This document shows, one piece after another, positions 23,800 through 34,842 of a stretch of DNA of 64,000 bases. This DNA is from Metaphire vulgaris (lineage: Eukaryota > Annelida > Clitellata > Crassiclitellata > Megascolecidae). Position 1 is the first letter of the stretch, and every line of letters begins with the position of its first letter. The translations under genes were made by a program, and so were the position numbers. The notes beneath the pieces are model-generated. The model was given only the letters and a program-made list of their open reading frames with translations. It searched no databases and was not told where the DNA came from. The stretch covers positions 12,103,613-12,167,612 of the forward strand of contig CM030865.1 of the NCBI GenBank assembly GCA_018105865.1, written 5' to 3'.

Positions 23800-23999
23800 C
23801 AGTGTTTATTCTAGCCACCTTGACATTGGTGGGGAGTTTGAAATGTTTGGAGGGGACAAGATTTGTCTCTCCACGCTTTGGGGGAGGGGGAAATTTCCAT
23901 CCTCAAGTCAACATATACAAATTTGGGGTGAATTTTAAAACTTTGGGGGGAATTCCACCCCCCCCCAAAAAAAAAAAAACAGGCCTAGAATAAACACTG
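23800..23999. mobile_element. hAT MITE, CAGTGTTTATTCTAG family, copy 1
   Basis: The left end is CAGTGTTTATTCTAGCC and the right end is GGCCTAGAATAAACACTG. The 8-bp duplication is ACTGTAAA / ACTGTAAG (one mismatch). Relatives are at 27471-27630 and 51192-51350. Confidence 0.85.
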
Positions 24000-24298
24000 A
24001 CTGTAAGTCTAGACCTGAAGGCTTGAGGATATAGTGAAGGAATTAAAGGAAATGAGGATTCTGAGCTGCGAAAAGACAATCAGGAACTGAGGAGGAGAGG
24101 CAGGAAGAGGAAGAGGAAGAGAGGATAAATGAGGAGGAAGAGGTTGAGGAAGACGAGAAGAAGGAGGAAGAAGAAGAGAGGAGGATATGTTCAGGATTCC
24201 TGTTGGTGTTATTAATATTGACGGGTTCATCTTCAGTGTCTCTCCTCTTCGGATCCTCTTGCCGCTCTAGATCGTGATATCAGAAGGAGGAGGAGGAG

Positions 24299-24356
<58 letters not shown>

Positions 24357-24637
24357 GCCTTCTTTGCAAAGACGCTGTAACGCATCCGAGTATAAGATCC
24401 TCTCCTCTATATATAGACGTGGAATAAGCATTGCTACGCCATCTACCGCCGTAGTCCTTCAGGCCAGAGATGGGAATGGGTCACTCGAAACACTCGACCC
24501 ATATGCGGTCCACCACCCACTGACCAACGACAATTAAATACCAATGATTTCTTTTGAAAGCATTGAAGTCATGTCAAAACTAATGTTGATACTGTGATTA
24601 TAATCGATTGAAGATAAAAAGACATATCTACATTCTG

Positions 24638-24711
<74 letters not shown>

Positions 24712-24968
24712 TAATGATTATAATCAATACAATACAACAATGTACAATTTTCTATTTAATAATTTAATTTTGCAAAAAACCCAGTCTTCGGATTTTCCGG
24801 AGCGCCGATCAGCCTAGCTCCGGCACAAAAAAGCCCTGACTATATCAAAGATTTTAAAAAAGTCAAAATTTTATCAACAGAGGCACGACATTATCATAAT
24901 AATATAATAGAAATTGATTCTGATATATTGTTGCCCAAAATAAACAGATCTTTATCTAAAGTTCATTC
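24000..24968. other. Intergenic stretch downstream of FAM221A
   Basis: It contains a GA/GAG-rich purine tract (24090-24180), (GA)n at 24301-24355 and (TA)n at 24638-24712. No clear AATAAA for the minus-strand FAM221A gene was identified close to its stop. Confidence 0.5.
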
Positions 24969-25155
24969 CAGGGGCGTAGCGACGGGAGGGGGTATATTGG
25001 TATAATATATATACCTCCCCCCAAAAAACAAATAATCAGGCTACCTTAAAGTTTTAAAGGTGTTTTTAAAGATTTTCAAAGTTTCTAAGATTTATACCCC
25101 CACCCCACCCCAAATCGCATTATAACCCCAAATCAAACTCCTTCCTACGCCCCTG
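24969..25155. mobile_element. hAT MITE, CAGGGGCGTAGC family, in FAM221A 3' flank
   Basis: The ends are CAGGGGCGTAGCG and CTACGCCCCTG, and the perfect 8-bp duplication GTTCATTC is at 24961-24968 and 25156-25163. It begins 36 bases beyond the FAM221A stop, so it is probably transcribed as part of the 3' UTR. Confidence 0.88.
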
Positions 25156-25190
25156 GTTCATTCTTCTCATTAGGCATGAATAAGTTAGCT

Positions 25191-25400
25191 TTAATCACAG
25201 ACGGGGTTCGTCATGGTCGTTACGTTCGTCGGCGGCCAATGACTATTTCGGGGCCGCAGTCTTTTCCCGGCTTTGGTCGACGCCCCTCCAGCGGTGGTCG
25301 ACGCCCCACCGGCTCCCACTGGCACGCGCCTCTGACCGGCCTTGAGGGGCTGACCGCCGGACATCTGGATCGCCTTCTTACCACCGCGTTCTGCCTTCAA
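25191..25400 (-). CDS. FAM221A: FAM221A exon 8 (terminal)
   Basis: The acceptor is CCAACTTAG before 25400, phase 0. It encodes a lysine- and glycine-rich tail (LKAERGGKKAIQMSGGQPLK...) with a small internal repeat GGAST, and stops at TAA 25193-25191. Confidence 0.8.
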   Translation of the reverse strand: MKAERGGKKAIQMSGGQPLKAGQRRVPVGAGGASTTAGGASTKAGKRLRPRNSHWPPTNVTTMTNPVCD

Positions 25401-26111
25401 CTAAGTTGGTAAAACACAACAGCTGATCTGAGCACGTCCGACGATTGCATGGGGGGAGGGGGTGTAGGGGTATGGTAGTTTTAGATCGAGGAAAACGCAC
25501 CATATAGCAGACTTTAAGGCATTTGAGACGAAGACCTATTTTGCTAGTCAACACTTTTGGATAGAAATATGTCGAAGTGCCCCCCCCCCATTCCGGAATC
25601 CTGACTACGCCACTGTTCTCGCGATAGAACAGAACAGAACAGAAGAGGCGCTTATATTGTCCAACTCAAAATCTCAAAACATCATAGAACATTTTTAGCA
25701 TTAGAATAACGTTTGTGTAAAAAGATATGCTGATCATTACTCCTCGTAATAAAAATGCAGTTAAAAATGGAAAATACGCGCTAAACATCAAAAGTATAGG
25801 CCTAACATACAAATTAAAATAAATCCAGTTAAACCACTATTTTATTAAATCCATTGACTGGCGGTGGTGATGGCGGCTCCTGGATTTGGCAAGTGGGGGG
25901 TCGTTGGGGTGAGAAACTTCTTAGCATGGGGAGAACTATTCTTTATAAATCAGCACTTACAGGAAGGATATCACCCTCAATGGGAGCCAATGGGGCCAGG
26001 CATTCAGTGAAGTGCACTGGTCCCAGAGCCCCCCCCCGTGGAACCGCCTCTGGATAATGCCTCTGGATGATTCTTTCAGCTACTTTTTCAAGTTATAATT
26101 TAATGTGATGG

Positions 26112-26161
<50 letters not shown>

Positions 26162-26337
26162 TAATTATAATAATTATAATTGGTTATAATGTAATGTGAT
26201 GCGTATAATAATAATAATAATAAATAATTATAATAATTATAATACATTATAATGTAATGTGATGGTATAATAATAATATAATTAATAATTATAATAATTA
26301 TAACGTACACAAAAATTATAAATGTAATGCGTGATTT

Positions 26338-26377
<40 letters not shown>

Positions 26378-26389
26378 GTTAATATTGGG

Positions 26390-26429
<40 letters not shown>

Positions 26430-29287
26430 TCTTCAATTATAGCGCCTCTTGAATTTCTGCTTCTGTTTAGTTGACCAACGCAATATACCGGTTGCCCTGT
26501 GCCCCAATCTTGTTGGCATAAGTGCATTAGGTTAAGAAAAATCCTGTACTTTAAGATCTCAGGGATTCAGACCGCATCTTACTGTACATTTGCCGGAATT
26601 GTTTTACCCGTTCTTGGTATCTCCGTTCATAGTAATCCATTTCCGATTCTCCGGGACGTCGCAACTGAGACATTCTCTCGGCCATGTCCTCGTCTAGTTT
26701 GTCATAATCTACAAAATGTGAACTTGGAATTCAATGCAACGTTGAACGTAATGACCAACTAGTGGAAGTAATTTCGTTTTCGAGTAATAAAACGCCCCTT
26801 AAAGTACAATTATTATGTAATGTAATGTAGTATTATAACACCCAAATAAAAGTTGGTAACAGTTATAAATAAAATACAAATGGCCTACCAGCTCCTCAAT
26901 TCTGAATGTTGTTTTCTATGGTCATATCAATCAAAAGCTTAACTTAGTACTTGTCCCATGCATTTTAGGATTGAAGATTTATTTCAGGTGCTTCCAGCAA
27001 GTCTTAATGAGCTCACAACAATGACCTATAAGGAACCCATTATACAAGCATAATGGAGCTACCAGCAAATGCCAAAAACTGATACATAAAACATTTTACC
27101 ACTAACAAATAACTAAACACCAGTAAACACAACAAACATAAATTACTCAGCATGATCAAGTATTCTGAGATTTGCAGGAAAATAAATGATTTATTAGCCA
27201 ATTGCACTTAGAATACAAACTATGATACACACAGAGACAACATTCAATCTGTTTTCAGATAAGCAATTTTTTTAATATACGTCAAAAATATGGAATCTAA
27301 ACACAGGGAAAGCATTGCATTGTCTTATACTAACGACTCACCATTCCAGTTGAATAAATAGCAGCGTTGAGAATCAGAGACCATCAACAAATCATTGTAT
27401 AGCATTCTGATCACATGACCAGTATCACATAATCAATATCGATCATGTCTAATCATAATTAAATAAATACAGTGTTTATTCTAGGCCTTCTCTGGGAGGG
27501 AATTCCCTCCCCCAATGTTTAGCCCCCCCCCAAATTTTGACATTTTGGCAAGTAGTATGACCTCCTCAATGTCTTTTACCCTCCAAAATTTTTTAACCCC
27601 CCCTCAATGTCTAGGTGGCTAGAATAGCCAGTGAAATAAATGTGGTTTAAAGAGCTCTGCATTTTCTAAATTTTCTGCATTTTCTGCATTTTCTGCAATG
27701 TCAACCTTAACACTTCAATTTCTTAAGAAATTTTGCAATAAGAAATAAAACAGATTTACAATCAAAGCCAGTAAGCTATTGGCTTATTGGATTGGATTTG
27801 ACAATGGAGGATTATCATTTAAATTCGGAATGACCATCGACTGCTGCCAACTGCATCACTAAAACGGCGCTATAGAAGTTCACTAATATTAGTCACATAC
27901 AAGGAACTGCTCATACTGAGCAGTTCCATCCAATGGCAGCTCTGGATTTGGCAAGTGGGGGGCCGTTGGGGTGTTTAACTTCTAATCATAATCATGGGGG
28001 CCAACCATTTGTTGTTTAATGTATAAATGCATTAAGTATAGGGTCCCAACTGATAGGCACTCAATTGGATTGGGACGGGCCCCTGGCCCGACTGTGGAGC
28101 CACCACTGGTTCCATCCAATGTACAGTTGATATAAAACGAGAGGAATACAACGTAAAGATAATCAGAGGTGACATTGAAAGTATGCATTGGCGCAGCCAC
28201 GGGGGAACGAGGGGCCAAGCCCCCTCATTCGAATAGGGACGTGTCGTGAGATTCGTCCAAATCTATGAGTAGTTGGGGGTAGGGGTGGGGGTGGGTAGGG
28301 GGTAGTATTAGATTGAAAAGAAATGCACCAAAGTTTAAAGCGTTTGAGACAATGAACCTTTTTTTGCTCATCAAGTTTTAGGGGTAAAAATGTCAAAGTG
28401 CCCCCCCATTCTGAAACCCTGGCGACGCCACTGAAAGGATGACATTAAAACAGAATAAACTGCTGGTCTTCATAGCTCCACTGTTTTTAATACTTTCCTG
28501 CACGTGAAGGCATCGACTCTTCATGAAATGGTGGCATATTTATAAAACATGTAAGTTAAATGTACTTGAAAAATGCAATTCAACAAAATTTGTGAAATTG
28601 TGAATGAAATTAAGTGAAATGTGTCAGACACTTAGAAATACAAAATGGAGAAGTGCTCAGATTGAAAGAATTGAAAAAAGAGAAATAAAATGAAAGTAGC
28701 ACTTAGATTGTGCGATCTTCTCACCCTTGTTGGCTCGGCGGTGAGCTTGTATAGACGGGACTGCAGCCCTGAGGAATGCGTGGTCACTGGACGTAATCTC
28801 CTGGGATAGAAACTCATTGCTCGGGGCACCTGGGAAAAAAACAGAAGCTCACACATGCAGCATGAATAAGTTTTTAAAGGTATGCTTACAAAATTTCAAA
28901 CTCCCATGTCGGGCTTATCGGAAAATCTTTGCAAATAATTTCAAAAGGTATTTCTTGGGGTCTGGAATTTTAAAGTAATTTGAGCAAAATGAGCTCAATA
29001 ATAAATAGAAGAGCAGTTGATTGCAAAATTAAATTTAAATGAGACACAATTCATTTGAACTTCTATCCTCTCTACAAACAAGATGTTACCAGAACCACTC
29101 AGAAATAGGTATTACCTATTAAAATGAACAGAAGCTAGTTAGACCTACACTTCATTTGGAATTATCGGATACAAATTCTCTATGAAAATAAGATATACCC
29201 CACTGAAGACCCTACTGAGCCACTTTGAACCCTGCTATTATTATTATTATTGAACCCTACTACTACTATTATTATTATTATTATTAC

Positions 29288-29345
<58 letters not shown>

Positions 29346-29349
29346 GTTA

Positions 29350-29416
<67 letters not shown>

Positions 29417-31199
29417 TATTATTATTAGAAATTGACTCACCATATGGCAATAAACTATTATGCTTGCTGAATCAATAAAGTCGAATCCATTTGATGTAAT
29501 AACATTCAAATTGCATAATAATAAAATTAAAATATGGCTGAATCAATAAAAATCCATTTGAAATAACATTCAAATTGCATAATAATAAAATTAAAATGGC
29601 ATTAAAAGAAGCATATATGCATCAAACTATCACATATCCAACCCTCACTGGCAACAACCACTTGTGCACAGAAGGTGCCTGGCCTGTAAAAAGTGTACAA
29701 TACATGAGCTGTACATGTGAAAATACCTCAGCATAAATAATAAATGGAGATTGATGAAACCACGACACTAAGAGGAGTGACATTACGCGAGTAAGACTGT
29801 ATCTCTTCACCTGGAAATGAATGAACGGCTAAACGGAATAATTATCTTGGAAATAGGGTTTCATTTTTCCACAAATGGTAATCATCATTTGGAAAGAGAG
29901 CACCGGTACCTCTTCCGCTTGGATCCAGTCGCATGTAACCCTCGGCGAGAGAGCTGAATCCGGTCAATCCGCCCATGGCTTGGTATGGATTGTCCATCCC
30001 AACCGGATGACCACGACCTTCACGCTCCTCTTTTGTCTCCACGACCATCGAATGGTCACCGTACGATAGACCACAGCCACAGGTGTAAGAGCTCTTGAAT
30101 CCAGAACAGCTCTGGCAAATCTCTTCAAAAAAATTATGCTTAAAATTAGCAATACAATACAATACAATACAATACAATACAATACAATACAATACAATAC
30201 AAAACCCTCTTTATTCAAATCTACCACACAAAAAACAATGCAAAAACAATATACCTATCCTAATACATACCCCACACACCAAGTACAAATAAAAAGATAT
30301 TGGAAATTAAAATTATTTTATACATTTATGTACCTTATATGTACCTTATATCAGAATATATCAAATACGAATAAAAGACTGGACATTGTGGACTATTCAT
30401 CTCTGGACTATTCATCTCCGGACTATTCCTGAAATCCTTCAGTTAGTTAGTTAGTTATGGGCTAACTTATATAGCACTATTGTCATATGAGGCTAGGGTC
30501 AAGAGCGCTTTCAGAAAAGGTGCCATACAAATATATTCTGTTACATTACATTACAAAATGCAAACAAATTCCTAGAAAGACTTCAAAAGAGAAATGCGAT
30601 TTAAAATGATCGTTAAGGGGCCATATGCAGAGCATTTGACTCACTCTTCTGACACTGAAATGGTTTCACAGGTGAGTGCTCATCAGCCGGGTGCTTACAG
30701 GTGCATCGGATGGAAGCGCTTCCCATGAGAGGAACATAATGGAACGAGATACAGCGACATCCCTTCACCTGGCACGGAAGCAGTATCGGTCGCTCGTCAG
30801 GTACACGCTCGAAATCGGTTTTGTGCTGTTTGTATCTGCACGACAAGAGAAGATACTATCCATGACAGTATCAATGATGGTTGTATCTGCACGCCAAGAG
30901 AAGATACTATCTATGACAGTATCCATGACGATAACAGTTCTGCTGCGGATGAATGCGATGACTGACGCTGCAATTAATTGGACATATTTTACTGTTACCT
31001 GAGTAAAATTCAGAGATATTCACCTATGAAATACCTACCAGGTTGTTTCTAAGCACATCTGGATATGGCAAAAATTTTGTGCCTAAAATGCAGTAAAATA
31101 TCACCTTGACACTGGCTGATCGTCAACTAATAATCTGAGAATTAATTCATCAGGTCAGGAAAACTTTCCTGAGCTGGACTGACGGACCAAGAGAAGACG

Positions 31200-31266
<67 letters not shown>

Positions 31267-32356
31267 TATATATATGTCCATACCATATATCCTCTAATAT
31301 AAGCCCCAGCTTATATTAAAACAAATGGCCTTCACTCGTCCGTCTTGTACCTATTGGAGACCCAGGTTGTGTTAGAGGATTTAAGGTATGAAGATGTCAT
31401 GAAGTGCAGTGTTCTGTTAGCCACCTGTGTTGGCAGAAGCACGGGGTCTCTGGGCCGATCTGCTTGCAATCCATGCCCTGTGAGTTCGTCCAGCTCGTAA
31501 ACAGACGATTCTTCAACCTCTACAAAGCATTTGGAGGGATTTCATTGAACACGTGGCAAAAACAAAAGCACGTGGTTCTCATGCAGGGCAGACCCTATTG
31601 AACCACTTTGAATCCTTTTTTATTACTATTATTTATTATTATTATTACTATTATTATTATTAGCATTATTAGCATTATTATTAGTATTATTATCATCACC
31701 ATTATCATCATCATCATCGTCGTCATCGTCGTCGTCGTCGTCGTCATCATCATCGTTATTAGGAAATTTGACAAGGCAAGCTCAAGTAATTTTTACAACA
31801 ATAACCTTAGACAGTTTCAGCGTTTCCTGTTATAATTTTCGTCACATAAGAAACGTTTTATGAGTAGCTTTCCAAGCAGTTCGTAATTTATATAGCGGCA
31901 TATTAATATCATTGAGAGATATTGCTTACCTGAGGAATAATCTTCTTTTTGTAAGCCTCGTATTCTTCCGGAGTGAAGAGTTTTCCTCCATCGTCATTTC
32001 CAACAATCCTTACAATCGAAAAAAACTCTCAACAATCCGATCTGATAATATAAGTCTAATACCTATAATTAATAGATTGTATTTTTTTCATCGGGCTTGT
32101 CCACCAAAGAAGGTCATCTGGCTACTTGGTCTAACTTCCTGGATTTGACTTGGATCTTGTGTAATTTTGATTTGGTGTCGGCTGATGGTTCAATACAATA
32201 TTAAGTGGCGCTATAGAAGTTTACTATTAGAATAGTGTCAATATTTGTGTAAATAGGGTGAAACCGGTTGAAACCCTACCTTCTGTATTCAAGATATTCG
32301 TCCACTGAGGCTCCCGCGTTGCCCCCTAGTTTAAGGTGATATTGTCGATCTCCCAT
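25191..32356 (-). CDS. FAM221A: FAM221A-like gene, eight exons, about 356 residues
   Basis: Joining eight minus-strand exons gives one unbroken frame: 32356-32280, 32008-31930, 31519-31425, 30835-30645, 30122-29910, 28829-28725, 26708-26608 and 25400-25191. All phases agree (1071 bases, 356 residues plus stop). The product matches the FAM221 family: SVDEYLEYRR then GNDDGGKLFTPEEYEAYK, YKQHKTDFE, a Cys/His-rich core (CQVKGCRC, CTCKHPADEHS, CQSCSGF, CGCG), VVETKEER, AMGGLTGFSSLAEGYMRLD and a late ERRYQER. The cysteines and histidines suggest zinc binding. The family's biochemical role is unknown to me. The C-terminus (basic, glycine-rich, ending NPVCD) is longer than in the vertebrate protein as I recall it. 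Introns carry several MITEs and ATT/AAT arrays. The family assignment comes from remembered sequence similarity and is strong. Confidence 0.92.
25860..26053. mobile_element. Degenerate GGCGGCTCC-family MITE in FAM221A intron 7
   Basis: GGCGGCTCCTGGATTTGGCAAG at the left and GTGGAACCGCCTCTGG at the right match the family termini with substitutions. The duplication is not clear. Confidence 0.65.
26109..26428. repeat. AAT arrays alternating with AATTATAATAATTATAA units
   Basis: Four (AAT)n tracts are separated by near-identical segments containing TTATAATGTAATGTGATG. This is a higher-order AT-rich satellite-like block in FAM221A intron 7. Confidence 0.85.
26608..26708 (-). CDS. FAM221A: FAM221A exon 7
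   Basis: It lies between acceptor TTTTGTAG and donor GTAAAA. It encodes YDKLDEDMAERMSQLRR and MDYYERRYQER, the conserved C-terminal helix. It enters in phase 1 and leaves in phase 0. Confidence 0.88.
27471..27630. mobile_element. CAGTGTTTATTCTAG-family MITE in FAM221A intron 6
   Basis: It starts CAGTGTTTATTCTAGGCC and ends CTAGAATAGCCAGTG, with AAATAAAT-like sequence on both sides. Confidence 0.75.
27931..28108. mobile_element. GGCGGCTCC-family MITE in FAM221A intron 6
   Basis: Left end CAATGGCAGCTCT, right end GGAGCCACCACTG. The perfect 8-bp duplication GTTCCATC is at 27923-27930 and 28109-28116. Confidence 0.88.
28185..28433. mobile_element. GGCGTAGCC-family MITE in FAM221A intron 6
   Basis: Left end CATTGGCGCAGCCACGG, right end CTGGCGACGCCACTG. 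Duplication AAAGTATG / AAAGGATG (one mismatch). Confidence 0.8.
28725..28829 (-). CDS. FAM221A: FAM221A exon 6
   Basis: Acceptor TTTTTTTCCCAG, donor GTGAGA. It encodes APSNEFLSQEITSSDHAFL, corresponding to the segment after RLD-SG in the family. Confidence 0.88.
29232..29428. repeat. (ATT)n with LINE- or SINE-like leader
   Basis: About 170 bases of ATT follow a segment containing CCCTACTGAGCCACTTTGAACC. The same leader (CCCTATTGAACCACTTTGAA) precedes ATT at 31588-31650, and reversed copies follow AAT at 3843, 5728 and 39451. Confidence 0.85.
29910..30122 (-). CDS. FAM221A: FAM221A exon 5
   Basis: Acceptor TTTTTTGAAG, donor GTACCG. It encodes the CQSCSGF and CGCG zinc-ligand-like motifs, VVETKEER and the signature AMGGLTGFSSLAEGYMRLD. 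If the donor were ignored, the frame would run 19 more codons to a stop in the intron. Confidence 0.92.
30149..30200. repeat. (AATAC)n microsatellite
   Basis: Ten or so perfect AATAC pentamers lie just upstream of FAM221A exon 5 on the gene strand (27 bases from the acceptor). Confidence 0.95.
30645..30835 (-). CDS. FAM221A: FAM221A exon 4
   Basis: Acceptor TCGTGCAG, donor GTGAGT. It encodes YKQHKTDFERVPDERP, CQVKGCRC and CTCKHPADEHS. The acceptor and the first exon bases lie in one copy of a 51-bp tandem duplication (30831-30931). Confidence 0.92.
30831..30931. repeat. 51-bp tandem duplication across the FAM221A exon 4 acceptor
   Basis: Copy 1 is at 30831-30881 and copy 2 at 30882-30931, both starting TGTATCTGCACG and differing at about five sites. 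Each contains the CTGCA acceptor context, so a decoy acceptor sits 51 bases upstream of the one used. Confidence 0.9.
31200..31275. repeat. (TA)n microsatellite
   Basis: About 75 bases of TA in FAM221A intron 3. Confidence 0.95.
31425..31519 (-). CDS. FAM221A: FAM221A exon 3
   Basis: Acceptor GCTTTGTAG, donor GTGGCT. It encodes RLKNRLFTSW, GMDCKQIGPETPCFCQH, the first cysteine pair of the family. Confidence 0.9.
31570..31762. repeat. ATT/ATC/GTC triplet tract with dispersed leader
   Basis: The leader GTGGTTCTCATGCAGGGCAG, then CCCTATTGAACCACTTTGAA, precedes an ATT to ATC to GTC gradient, in FAM221A intron 2. Confidence 0.85.
31930..32008 (-). CDS. FAM221A: FAM221A exon 2
   Basis: Acceptor GATTGTAAG, donor GTAAGC. 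It encodes IVGNDDGGKLFTPEEYEAYK followed by KKIIPQ. Confidence 0.92.
32280..32356 (-). CDS. FAM221A: FAM221A exon 1 with start codon
   Basis: ATG at 32356-32354; donor GTAGGG after 32280. It encodes MGDRQYHLKLGG then SVDEYLEYR. The context AAAGAAATGG is an acceptable initiation site. Confidence 0.88.
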
Positions 32357-33532
32357 TTCTTTGTTTTTCCTTCGCTAGATGTTTCGTTTTGGTCGCTAAA
32401 TTCTAAATTAAATTCGCAATTTTCCACTAAATTCCAAATAGTAAACAAAAACACCGGATGTAAACACAACGGGGGCGCGTCCGCTGTTGTCACTGGTGAC
32501 GCCTACGGAGGCAGCGAATGGCCCATTGCGCAAATAAATAAGTATGCACTTTTAGAGCATCAGTTATAACTGTTATAATACTCTAAGAGTGCCATTTATG
32601 CTTCAAATCCATCCGAAAAAGACCAGGTCATTCCAGAATGAAAAACGTCGAGGAGACAGAGCGATTGAGGAAATGCTAATTGAAAAAGATGTGTCTTATT
32701 TCTTACACCTAGATCTAAAATGCAACAAATACAGTAGGAGATGAATTAATAAATACAGGGTGTGCCAATAAATCCAGTTCGATTTTGAAGCGATGTAGCT
32801 TTCTTGATATTTAAGTCACGCAGGAAATAAAAATACGAAAGTTTAAAAGATTTACTCGAGAATTCGAAAAATCTAACGCAATTAACATTGCTCTAACACA
32901 TGACGAAGATAAACGGTAACAAACAGGTAGACCTCGAAATTGACGCCATTAAAGCAGTAATGCGTCACGATGCGTCACGTAATCGCTTAAAACAAAGTCT
33001 GCTACCGCTGTAGAGACTACGAAAGGTTAGTCTTAGTCTAATAACGACTAAAATTCTGCCCAACCACAACAAAATATTCGCGACGTGGATCATAATGAAA
33101 GAAGTGCCAACATTTTGTTGGGATCAGATCTGACAGGATATGATAGACAAAGCGATTGACCAGTGGTTGCGTAGAATTCTCCTGGTTATTCGGGCTAAAG
33201 AGGGACGCACTGAACATCGTTTGGACTAAGACTGTCTTCCGTAGTCTGTAGAAAACTTTGTTTTAGGCGATTACGTGACGAATCGTATGTTAACCAGGGG
33301 CGGCGCTGGGTTTTGTTGGCTGGGTGGGTCTAATGCAATCTACACAACTAGGACCCGGCTCAGGCTGCCTCTCGCTCCCCCCAATCAAAACTTCTCTGTG
33401 GATTTGCACGATTTGCTCGGGTGTCCCTGCCCGAGGCTGGGTGGGTCCGGACCCGCGGACCCACCCCTTAGCGCCGTCCCTGATGTTGACCACCCCCTAT
33501 TTTGTTGACGTAATTAATGGACAGCCCCTTGC
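32357..33532. other. Region upstream of FAM221A
   Basis: It is the promoter side of FAM221A. 32966-33046 and 33226-33282 are imperfect inverted copies (CGTCACGTAATCGC..AAAACAAAGT), suggesting a transposon with roughly 60-base inverted ends. 33296-33480 is a GC-rich TE-like piece. No exon is supported. Confidence 0.5.
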
Positions 33533-33967
33533 AGTGGCGGATTAGCAGTTTTTGGGCCAGGTACACATAATTCCACAGAGGCCCACCTGATAAAAATTCT
33601 GCGAACCAATAGTCTACATATAGTGTCGACTATCGATGGAACTTTAGATTTTTCAAAATCTCGGAAAACTTTCGGAAAAGTTACAGATTTACAGATCGAG
33701 TGTGAAAATGTGGCGATGACATTTTTTGCTTGTGAAGCTTTTCAGGACGTTGCGTGACAAATATGGCTGCTTGTACACGAATTTCTGCTGTCAATTTTTT
33801 TAACGTAAGCTTATATTCCGAAAATAAAGCAATTTACAAAAAGAATTAATTTAAAAGTCATTAGAAATATTGTTAATAGAAAAGGCGATTCCCTAAATTT
33901 TGATTTTGCAGTTGGGCCCGGTACCGATGTAGGCCTACCATTTGTACCGTGGTAAATCCGCCACTGG
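33533..33967. mobile_element. CAGTGGCGGATT-family element
   Basis: It starts GCAGTGGCGGATTAGCAG and ends GGTAAATCCGCCACTGG. A related right end is at 51380-51404. About 430 bp, with no transposase. Confidence 0.7.
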
Positions 33968-33976
33968 TCCTCTAAC

Positions 33977-34163
33977 AGTGGCGGCTCCACCGGGGGGCCA
34001 GGGGGGCCCGTGCCCCCCCTATTGAGAGCCTGGCCCCCCAGTGGCCCCCCAGTTGGGACCTTATACTTAATGCTACATAAATTAAACAACAAATGGTTGG
34101 CCCCCATGATTAGAAGTTGCCCCCCAACGGCCCCCACTTGCCAAATCCTAGAGCCGCCACTCT
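33977..34163. mobile_element. GGCGGCTCC-family MITE
   Basis: CAGTGGCGGCTCC at the left, GAGCCGCCACT at the right. The flanks TCCTCTAA and TCCCCTAA are similar but imperfect as a duplication. Confidence 0.8.
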
Positions 34164-34394
34164 CCCCTAAGGAAATTCAAACGATAAGCTAAAGACTGGG
34201 CACGATTTTTCTGTTATGTCTTAATTAAGAAAATACACAGAAACTCCAAAAGAGGCCTTACAGATACTGGTATCGCTAGCAAAAGCCCCTTTCGCGGCTT
34301 TACGGGTCGAGAGAGTTAGCGTCGAATGACTTGTATACTTGTTATTTTTGTCGTACAAAGGCCAACCAACTTGAACCAACGCACGCATTATAGA

Positions 34395-34842
34395 CAGGGC
34401 CATCCTTAGAATTTTGGGCGCCCTAGGCAGATTTTCATTTTCGGAAATTTTCGCCCATCATTCACATTCTGACGAGCAAAGAAAAGGTTGTCAGACTCTA
34501 TGGAAAAGCCTGACAAGCAAAAAAACGCGTTATTCGCTCGTGAAAAATTTTCATCCTCGTTTTATTTCGCCCCTACAAAATTTTTCGCCCCTAGGCAGTA
34601 CCTAAACTGCCTGGTGGTTAAGGTGGCCCTGATTCATGGGCGTCCGGAGGGGGGTGCAAGGGGGTGCAATTGCACCCCCTGGAAAATGTGGAGTTATGAA
34701 AAAAGTAAAATTACTTGTTTCTTTCGTCACAAAAACCTTGTTTTGCATCCCCCTGGAAATTTTTTAATTTCTTTCGTCACAAGACCCTGTTTTGCACCCC
34801 TGGAAAAATTTCTGCGGACGCCCATGCCCTGATTATAATAGA
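34395..34842. mobile_element. CAGGGCCATCCTTA hAT element carrying a nested MITE
   Basis: The left end CAGGGCCATCCTTA matches TTAAGGTGGCCCTG at the right, which is interrupted by the element at 34635-34826. The flanks share ATTATA. Confidence 0.7.
34635..34826. mobile_element. CATGGGCGTCCG MITE nested in the preceding element
   Basis: Perfect termini CATGGGCGTCCG / CGGACGCCCATG and perfect 8-bp duplication CCCTGATT at 34627-34634 and 34827-34834. Confidence 0.88.
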
